Assembly (NCBI RefSeq): GCF_042477335.2
Contig: NC_091245.1
Span: 84,854,501 to 84,918,500, forward strand
From: Ovis canadensis
Taxonomy: Eukaryota; Chordata; Mammalia; Artiodactyla; Bovidae
Direction of reading: 5' to 3'
Length of the DNA: 64,000 bases
The position numbers and the translations under genes are program-made. Positions within the stretch are counted from its first letter, which is position 1. Each line of letters opens with the position of its first letter. Positions 57,040 to 64,000 of this stretch are shown in pieces. The notes beneath the pieces are model-generated. The model ran no database searches and was not told where the DNA came from. It saw only the letters and a list, made by a program, of their open reading frames with translations.

Positions 57040-58265
57040 TAAGTCTTGACAAAGTCCTCAGCCCACTTTATGGGGACTCTGCCCCTAAGATACCTTTTTA
57101 AAGTTACTGCTAATTGAGTCAAGGAGCTACAAACTTTGTACCAGCTTGTTCACCAGTGATTGGATAAAATCTATTCTTACAAGGGAGTATGAGCTTTGAC
57201 AAAATAAAGCTCTTCTGTCCAGACATCCTCCAAGGTGGCTGATGGCAGAAGGGGGACATCTGATAGCACCATTTCCTGGGAAAAAGTCCTTCATTTCTGA
57301 AGAAGGACCTTCTTGCAGAAGAATCATCATAGCTTCCACCACAGACACTAGATTAACCTCCATATCTCAAAGACTTAATCCAACAGAAGTTAGTTTCTAT
57401 CTCACATAAAGTCCAACTGGTGTTGGGCACTGGGTGTGTTCTGTCTATGCCATCATTCAGGAATCTAGGGTTATTCTACACATGGCCTCACTCACCTTTA
57501 AGGCTTCAGCACCCTCTTCATTCAACCAGCAGGAGGGAAAAGAGAAAGAGAAGGATTACATAGAAGATTTCCATAAACTAGGGCTAGAAATGACATCTAT
57601 TGGTCTTGCCACATTCCAAGGGGCAGAATTTGGTCACTTGACCATACATACCCAAGGGAAACCAAGAAGTGCAATTAATCCACACTTTCAGGAAGAAAGA
57701 AAAACGTGCTCTGAAACAACTTGCCAGTCTTTGTCAAAAAATAAAATACTGATTTTTCCTGCTTATTGTATGAAATAATGTGCTTCCCAGACCATTCAGC
57801 ATACATGCAGCTTCTTAGTAGTGAATGCAGACTCTGAGATCAGTCAGGACTAATAGCTGACCCAGAGTTAGACAGAACTCAGAAAATGTGCAAGTACATG
57901 ATAACAGGGTTAAAATGATTGATCAAAGGTACACCTTTATTGTGGTGGTTTATTTCAAGTCACTGTTTTTCTTCCCCCAACTTTTTCCCTCCAAAAAAAA
58001 AAAATAATCCTTTAAAACATTCCATCTATTTACAGTAATATTCTACTGCAAAGATAGTCATAGTCTTCTTCTTTTGGTTAGGCTCATTAGAGTTTCTGGT
58101 CACCAGTCTAGAGAAAAACACCAGCAGTTCTTGCTGTTAGAAACTACAATATATACTCTAGAGAATTATTCAGCGAATAAAAAACAAATTGTAGTTTTCA
58201 TGGCATAAAAATGATAGATACAACAATTTTATATTCATAAAATTTCAAATCTTTAATACAACTTT
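57040..58265. other. Unassigned stretch, part probably an old unnamed repeat
   Basis: 57375-57740 has the phrase order of a common old mammalian repeat (GTTCTGTCTATGCCATCATTCAGG, CCAGCAGGAGGGAAAAGAG, CATTCCAAGGGGCAGAATTTGG) that I cannot name. The 114-codon frame at 57434-57778 lies wholly inside it. The rest is unassigned. Confidence 0.4.
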
Positions 58266-58277
58266 ATCCCAAATGTA

Positions 58278-58487
58278 TGGTCTTCCCTGATGGCTCAGAC
58301 AGTAAAGAATCTGCCTGCTATTCAGGAGTCCTGGGTTTGATCCCTGGGTCGGGAAGATCCCCTGGAGAAGGGAATAAGTAGCCATTCCCTTCTTGCCTGA
58401 AGAATCCCGTGAACAGAGGAGTCTGGTGGGCTACAGTCCATGGCATCGTAAAGAGTCAAACACAACTGAGCCACTAAGCACATACAC
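58278..58487 (+). mobile_element. Bov-tA SINE with TSD
   Basis: Plus-strand SINE (TCTTCCCTGATGGCTCAGAC start, GGTTTGATCCCTGGG B box) ending AGCCACTAAGCACATAC. TSD ATCCCAAATGTA (58266-58277) and ATCCTAAATCTA (58488-58499), 10 of 12 matching. Confidence 0.93.
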
Positions 58488-58499
58488 ATCCTAAATCTA

Positions 58500-59613
58500 G
58501 CAAGAAAAGGAATGATTCCTTACCTATTGGACTTATTTCTAGCTTCAGACAAGTTGGCATACAATAATATACCATGTCTGTGTGCTTATTTTTTTTTTGA
58601 GCTATGCTATACAGCCTCTTCTCTCCCTCACTTACCTTGCTGTATTTCTAAAATAACATTCTGACACGTTTTACCCTCCATTTGTATCATTCTATCACTT
58701 ACTTCTTCCAACTGCAGCATGAAGTGCTTATCAACAAGTGAAAAAAAATTCAGGAATTGTTTCATATATGGAGACCAGCATTGAACAAAAAACAACTTGA
58801 AAACCTCAAACTTGGTACTCTTTCTGTCTGAATAAGTTTTAAAGGTCAAACTTTAGGTTCACCTTGCTACCTTCTAAACCCTGTTTAGGAACAAACCAGT
58901 TACCTCAAAACTTTTCAGTTTTTTTTTTCACCTGTAGAACTAGGGTAACGATATTGTGATTTACAATGAGAAATACACATGTGGTCTTTGTCCCTGTTTC
59001 TGGCACAGACAGAGCTCCTAAAACCATTGAAATTTCCTAAGTGATGAGAGGTGTAAACTTGTCTCTTGTTATGTTAATGAGGGAACTTTTGGAAAGCACC
59101 TAAGGATGGAGGCTTTTTGCTAGGCACATCACAAGAGAGCAAAGAAACTCAATGCCCGTTCCCCACCTTGTCTTAGGCATCTCTTCCATCTTACTATTCT
59201 TAAGTTAGATCCTTTTATAATAAACCAGTGACTCTAGTAAATGAAATGTTCCTGTGAGTTCTACAAGCCACTCTAGCAAATTAAACCCACAAAAGGAGTC
59301 CTTGAAACCTGCAATCTATAGCCAGTCAGTGAGAAGCACAGATGACAGATAACCTGGCCCTGAAAATGGAGTCTGAAAAGGACAGTCTTGTAGGGCTGAA
59401 CCCTTAACCAGAAGAATCTGATGCTATGTCCAAGCAGACAGTGTCAAAATTGAATTGAATTGTAGGATACCCAGGTGGTATTCAAGAACTGTTAGTTGGT
59501 CTGGCAAAAACTTTAAAAATAAAAGACAGAATGAAACAAACAAACAAAAAAAGAAATAAACAAACAGAAAACCCTTCCCATGTATGAGAACTGGGGGCCA
59601 GCACCTCTTAGTT
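58500..59613. other. Unassigned stretch
   Basis: About 1.1 kb with no gene or recognised repeat. An A-rich AAACAAACAAACA patch lies at 59536-59570. Confidence 0.5.
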
Positions 59614-59850
59614 TGGGCTTCCCAGGTGGCTCAGGGGTTTAAAAAAAAAAAAAAAAAAAAACCTTTTGCCAATGAAGGAGACATAAGAGAGGCAGGTTCG
59701 ATTCCTGGGTCAGGAAGATCCTCTGGAGGAGGGCACGGCAACCCACTCCAGTATTCTTACCTGGATAATCCCATGGACAGAGGAGCCTGGAGGGCTACAG
59801 TCCACAGGGTTGCAGAGTCAGACACGACTAAAGCAACTTAGCATGCACAC
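59614..59850 (+). mobile_element. Bov-tA SINE with internal A21 expansion
   Basis: Plus-strand SINE whose tRNA-like part is split by a run of 21 A (59641-59661) where other copies read GTAAAGAATC. The B box (GGTTCGATTCCTGGG) and tail (GACACGACTAAAGCAACTTAGC) are otherwise typical. A possible weak TSD is GCACCT on both sides (59601 and 59851). Confidence 0.92.
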
Positions 59851-59895
59851 GCACCTTGCAGTCTAACCAGCCATCCTACAGAATTCCTGGGGATT

Positions 59896-60100
59896 ATTGG
59901 TAATTAACACTCATCATGTGTTTGGTACTGTTCTTAGTGACTTACTTACTTAATTTTTATGTAACAAAACTGCATGAAGTGAAACGGTTATTCTCTCCTA
60001 CCTCTCCCACTAAATAAATGAAGAAAGTGACTCATAGGAAATTTAAGCAGTGTATCAAAGACCTTACCATTCGTATGAATAGGGCCACAGAATCTGAGTC
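59896..60100 (-). mobile_element. MIR SINE relic
   Basis: ACACTCATCATGTGTTTGGTACTGTTC, then TTCTCTCCTACCTCTCCCAC, AATGAAGAAAGTGACTCATAGG, TTAAGCAGTGTATCAAAGACC: antisense MIR with good order. Confidence 0.65.
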
Positions 60101-60642
60101 CAGCCAGTTTGACTCCAGAAATCACACTTTCAACTAACATCCTATATACTGAATATTGACTCAAGGTCACTGAAAATATCCCTGTTGGGCAAAACCCACT
60201 CTGCTTTACAGAATGGGAACTCAAGTGACATTCATGACTTACTGGTCCCAGGCCTGACTATTACTTAATTCCTTGAGTTAATATCAGCAGTGGTAAATCT
60301 GTGTTCAAACTCCTGTGAATTCTCCCATAAAGATAGCGATAAAAACAATCCATACAACTAATATTTTACCAGCAGACTCCATTTGTCCTCCTACTAATTA
60401 TTCTGTATGAATCCAACAGGTAATTTTAAGATTGCTTTCTTTAAAATTTAAATTACTTAGTGGAAACTATAAACATAAACAAATCAGATCAATCATATTA
60501 AAAATCCATTTTTTCAATGACATAAAAAATCTTCCAAGAACTGAAGTCTTAAGTGAGAGAATTATTTTTTTTCAAAATACAATTTTATTTTAAAAGTTTT
60601 CTTTGTGACTCTTAAGAAGTGAAAGATAAACTACAACCCTTC
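60101..60642. other. Unassigned stretch
   Basis: No gene or recognised repeat. Confidence 0.5.
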
Positions 60643-60855
60643 ATTTAAAATAGTTATTTTTCATGTCCTGGCTATTATAAACAGTGCTGCGATGAACATT
60701 GGGGTACATGTGTCTCTTTCAATTCTGGTTTCCTCGGTGTGTATGCCCAGCAGTGGGATTGCTGGGTCATAAGGCAGTTCTATTTGCAATTTTTTAAGGA
60801 ATCTCCACACTGTTCTCCATAGTGGCTATACTAGTTTGCATTCCCACCAACAGTG

Positions 60856-61685
60856 TTAGAGGGTTCCCTTTTCTCCACACCCTCTCCAGCATTTATTGCT
60901 TGTAGCCTTTTGGATTGCTGCCATTCTGACTGGTGTGAAGTGGTACCTCATTGTGGTTTTGATTTGCATTTCTCTAATAATGAGTGATGTTGAGCATCTT
61001 TTCATGTGTTTGTTAGCTATCCGTATGTCTTCTTTGGATAAATGTCTATTTAGTTCTTTGGCCCATTTTTTGATTGGGTCGTTTATTTTTCTGGAATTGA
61101 GCTGCGTAAGTTGCTTGTATATTTTTGAGATTAGTTGTTTGTCAGTTGCTTCATTTGCTATTATTTTCTCCCATTCAGAAGGCTGTCTTTTCACCTGGCT
61201 TATAGTTTCCTTTGTTGTGCAGAAGCTTTTAATTTTAATTAGATCCCATTTGTTTATTTTTGCTTTTATTTCCAGAATTTTGGGAGGTGGATCATAGAGG
61301 ATCCTGCTGTGATTTATGTTGGAGAGTGTTTTGCCTATGTTCTCCTCTAGGAGTTTTATAGTTTCTGGTCTTATATTTAGATCTTTAATCCATTTTGAGT
61401 TTATTTTTGTGTATGGTGTTAGAAAGTGATCTAGTTTCATTCTTTTACAAGTGGTTGACCAGTTTTCCCAGCACCACTTGTTAAAGAGATTGTCTTTACT
61501 CCATTGTCTATTCTTGCCTCCTTTGTCAAAGATAAGGTGTCCATATGTGTGTGGATTTATCTCTGGGCTTTCTATTTTGTTCCATTGATCTATATTTCTG
61601 TCTTTGTGCCAGTACCATACTGTCTTGATGACTGTGGCTTTGTAGTAGAGCCTGAAGTCAGGCAAGTTGATTCCTCCAGTTCCAT
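60856..61685 (-). pseudogene. L1 ORF2 C-terminal fragment (inverted)
   Basis: Minus-strand open frame (its first 20 or so codons are antisense of the sense L1 half). From [15 protein letters not shown] onward it is the L1 ORF2 region downstream of the reverse-transcriptase domain, with [35 protein letters not shown] and [14 protein letters not shown]. It reaches the Cys motif ([11 protein letters not shown]), where a TAA replaces a Leu codon just before the expected His-Cys half. A continuous reading of about 270 codons with a single premature stop indicates a fairly young copy. The endonuclease and RT domains are absent. Confidence 0.88.
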
Positions 61686-61891
61686 GGAAACAACCTAGAT
61701 GTCCATCAGCAGATGAATGGATAAGAAAGCTGTGGTACATATACACAATGGAGTATTACTCAGCCATTAAAAAGAATACATTTGAATCAGTTCTGATGAG
61801 ATGGATGAAACTGGAGCCGATTATACAGAGTGAAGTAAGCCAGAAAGAAAAACACCAATACAGTATACTAACACATATATATGGAATTTAG
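61684..61891 (+). pseudogene. L1 ORF2 C-terminal tail (sense part)
   Basis: Continues the same ORF2 on the plus strand after the inversion point: [43 protein letters not shown], and HIYGI before the natural stop at about 61891. No internal stop. Beyond it lies the L1 3'UTR. Both coding pieces together would form one uninterrupted ORF2 end if the inversion were undone on paper; only the TAA near 60856 interrupts it. Confidence 0.85.
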
Positions 61892-62527
61892 AAAGATGGC
61901 AATGATGACCCTGTATGTAAGACAGCAAAAAAGACACAGATGTGTATAACGGACTTTTGGACTCAGAGGGAGAGGGAGAGGGTGGGATGATTTGGGAGAA
62001 TGGCATTGAAACATGTATACTATCATGTAGGGATCGAATCGCCAGTCTATGTCCGATGCAGGATACAGCATGCTTGGGGCTGGTACACGGTGATGACCCA
62101 GAGAGATGTTATGGGGAGGGAGGTGGGAGGGGGGTTCATGTTTGGGAGCACATGTACACCCGTGGTGGATTCATGTCAATGTATGGCAAAACAAATACAG
62201 TATTGTAAAGTAAAATAAAGTAAAAATGAAAATTTAAAAAAAATAAAAAATAAAAAAAATAAAGTCTTGGATTTAAAAAAAGTCATTTTTCAAACATTTA
62301 GAAATTGGAAGTGCTTTTTATTTTCGTTATTAAATAAATCATTCTTTAACTTCTCTTATATATAGCTCACTTTCCTAAGATATTCAAACTAAAACACTCA
62401 TTATAATAAATAACTCATGAAAAAGAACTTGAAAATGTGACATGACAAAGTATTTAAATTCAGAATGTCACTGGTAAAATCCCTCAGAAACTGTGTGGGA
62501 CTCATTTGATGCTGGCTCTGGGGAAAA

Positions 62528-62747
62528 ATGGGCTTCCCATGTGGCTCACAGGTAAAGAACACACCTGCCAATGAAGGAGATGCAAGAGATGCCAGTTTGA
62601 TCCCTCGGTCAGGAAGATCCCCTAAGGAAGGAAATGAAAACCTATCCCAGTATTCTCGCCTGGAAAATCCCATGGAGAGAGGAGCCTGGTGGGCTACAGT
62701 CCATGGGGTCGCAGAGTCGGATATGACTCAACATGCACACACTGCTA
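62528..62747 (+). mobile_element. Bov-tA SINE with perfect TSD
   Basis: Plus-strand SINE (GGGCTTCCCATGTGGCTC start) with a perfect 10-bp TSD, CTGGGGAAAA, at 62518-62527 and 62748-62757. The tail GTCGCAGAGTCGGATATGACTC keeps some CpGs. Confidence 0.95.
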
Positions 62748-62757
62748 CTGGGGAAAA

Positions 62758-63302
62758 CTTGAATGAAATACTGTACAATAGTCATGTGAAGGAGACGCTC
62801 TGGCTCTGTTTTTCTGAACACCTATGTGCTACATGAAACTCTGTGCTCTAACCTCTAAGATTAGGACCAGGAGTTATTAAAGGGGGACATCTATCCTCTT
62901 GAGTGATGTGCAGTGGCTCACCACAAACCTTAACAGTTGCTATAGATGTTGGCCACAAAGAGGTTGCTTTCCTGTCTTCAGATATCCTATAGCACTTTCA
63001 GTCTCCATATTAAAATTCTTACCGCATTCGACATTCTATTATTGTTTGTGAGCCTCCAAATCTTCTCTACTGCATTGGAAATTCCTGAAGAAAAACGATC
63101 AAGCCTGCTTTATCTTTGAGCCACCAAATCACCTACTAGATAGTCATCATTTATTGAATGAATTGAGTGGACAGATGGTTGGGTGGTCTGTGCAGGCCTG
63201 CAGAGTGACAGTCCCTAGAACTCTACTCCAGTCAAGTTGTGCACATCTTTACAATACATATAGAGTCAGCATATCCATGGGCTGTGGACTGGGAGCTGAT
63301 TC
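62758..63302. other. Unassigned stretch, right half probably L2
   Basis: 62990-63180 resembles a sense L2 3' end (ATTCTATTATTGTTTGTGAGC, CTGAAGAAAAACGATCAAGCC, TTTATTGAATGAATTGAG). The left half is unassigned. Confidence 0.45.
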
Positions 63303-63313
63303 CTGATAACTGG

Positions 63314-63623
63314 TTGTTGTTTTTCAGTTGCTCAGTCGTGTTCAACTCTTTGCAACCCCATGGAGTGCAGCACGCCAGGCTTCCCTGTCCTTCACCATCT
63401 CCTGGAGCTTGCTCAAACTTATGTCCACTGAGTCGGTAATGCTATCCAACCATCTTCGTCCTCTGTCGTCCCCTTCTCCTCCCGCCTTCATTCTTTCCCA
63501 GCATCAGGATATTTTCCAATGAGCTGGCTCTTCGCATCAGATGACCAAAGTATTGGAGCTTCAGCTTCAGCATCAGTCCTTCCAATAAATATTCAGGGTT
63601 GATTTCCTTTAGGATTGATAGTA
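63314..63623 (-). mobile_element. BovB LINE 3' fragment with TSD
   Basis: Minus-strand BovB of about 310 bp with a TTGTTGTTTTTCAGTTG tail (on plus), 5' truncated after TTTCCTTTAGGATTGAT. TSD CTGATAACTGG (63303-63313) and CTGATAAATGG (63624-63634), one mismatch. Confidence 0.95.
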
Positions 63624-63635
63624 CTGATAAATGGG

Positions 63636-63780
63636 ACTAGCTACCATTTATTGAGTAGCCATACTGTGTCAGAAAATGTCTGAATAATCATTACAAATTT
63701 ATAGTCCTCACAAAAGTCTTTCCAAATAAGAATAATGTCCCCATTTTGCTAATGAAAAAGAGTTAGGTACCATACAACTA
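63636..63780 (-). mobile_element. MIR SINE relic
   Basis: CTACCATTTATTGAGTAGCC, AATAATCATTACAAATTTATAGTCCTC, ATGTCCCCATTTTGCTAATG: antisense MIR. Confidence 0.6.
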
Positions 63781-64000
63781 GTAAACAACAAACCATGGTC
63801 TAAATTCTAAATTTGTGTGGGTCTTAAAAAGTCATTTTAAAGGACAGTTTTTTTCCTCAGCATATGCTATTAGTATCATCATATTTTATAATGTAATAGA
63901 CATAATGTATGACAGCTAATGCAGTGTCAGTGAGATACTTGCAGACAATAGGAGATATGCTCTATGATTCCAAACCATTCTTTTCTTGTCAGCAATTTAA
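63781..64000. other. Unassigned right end
   Basis: AT-rich sequence to the window edge. Nothing recognised. Confidence 0.5.

Larger units (their letters stand above)
60661..62270. mobile_element. Ruminant-type L1 with exact 5' inversion
   Basis: The left part (60661-61685) is antisense ORF2 and the right part (61683-62270) is sense ORF2 end plus 3'UTR and A-rich tail (AAATAAAAAATAAAAAAAATAAAG). In L1 coordinates the inverted segment ends at AGCCAGGACATG and the sense segment begins at CATGGAAACAACCTAG, so nothing is lost between them. The internal junction shares CAT. Flanks ATTTAAAATAGTTATTTTT (60643-60661) and ATTTAAAAAAAGTCATTTTT (62271-62290) are similar enough to be a decayed TSD. This is the best-preserved L1 here. 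Confidence 0.9.

Noticed and set aside
57434..57778. 114-codon open frame outside the obvious LINEs
   Set aside because: It lies in what looks like an old interspersed repeat, has no domain, and no splice or promoter context.
60896..61297. 133-codon hydrophobic plus-strand frame that looks like a membrane protein
   Set aside because: Antisense of L1 ORF2; Lys/Asn/Ile-rich coding strands give Phe/Leu/Ile-rich antisense frames.
7638..62747. Many near-identical repeats at irregular spacing, as in an array
   Set aside because: They are dispersed SINEs with their own TSDs and both orientations, not a CRISPR or satellite array.
1..64000. A novel multi-gene system
   Set aside because: No set of adjacent intact genes exists; all long frames are explained by BovB, L1 or their antisense.

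Overview
This window is non-coding, AT-rich, repeat-dense nuclear DNA from a ruminant, most likely a bovid. The host call rests on the repeats. Several RTE-type BovB LINE copies sit beside about nineteen tRNA-derived Bov-tA SINEs (one the dimeric ART2A-like form), two Bov-A2 dimers and 3' ends of a ruminant-type L1. I cannot tell cattle from sheep, goat or another pecoran. I recognise no host protein-coding gene, no exon with convincing splice signals and no functional RNA gene. Every long open frame traces to BovB or L1 relics or to their antisense shadows.

Layout. 1-640: decayed L1 5'UTR-like sequence, minus strand. 1846-5102: long BovB, minus strand, split by a Bov-tA. 7284-7357: (GTCT)n(CT)n tract. 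7638-8148: a Bov-tA interrupted by a Bov-A2, both with visible target-site duplications (TSDs). 9053-13328: a small internal BovB fragment, two SINEs and an older near-full-length BovB bounded by a perfect 13-bp TSD. 14276-15985: 5'-truncated BovB, plus strand. 15986-30449: mostly unassigned sequence with scattered SINEs, old MIR/L2/MER5 relics and an old L1. 30450-36106: BovB 3' fragment, old L1 and the BovB copy with the longest 5'UTR. 36107-39634: mostly unique, with a MER5-like fragment and a MaLR-type LTR. 40140-41131: old L1 with an inverted 5' part. 42062-43680: an old L2 holding an L1 that holds two SINEs. 44168-49066: BovB fragments, L2 with an inserted Bov-A2, SINEs and an old L1. 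52394-55367: another long BovB. 55368-60642: unique sequence, SINEs and MIR/L2. 60661-62270: a relatively young L1 rearranged by 5' inversion. 62528-64000: SINE, BovB 3' end and MIR.

BovB sequence totals about 16.4 kb by my coordinates, roughly a quarter of the window. Four copies retain both endonuclease and reverse-transcriptase regions, but none is intact. Lesions include frameshifts, nested SINEs, CpG-type stop codons, a 69-nt in-frame deletion, and substitutions of key acidic residues (endonuclease GDWN to GYWN; reverse-transcriptase YADD to YADN). The Bov-tA and Bov-A2 SINEs are thought to use BovB machinery in trans, so parasite and host-parasite pairs sit side by side here.

I found no evidence of an undescribed biological system. 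The most informative content is the insertion history: TSD-bounded nests, two inverted L1s, and copy-to-copy decay of BovB.
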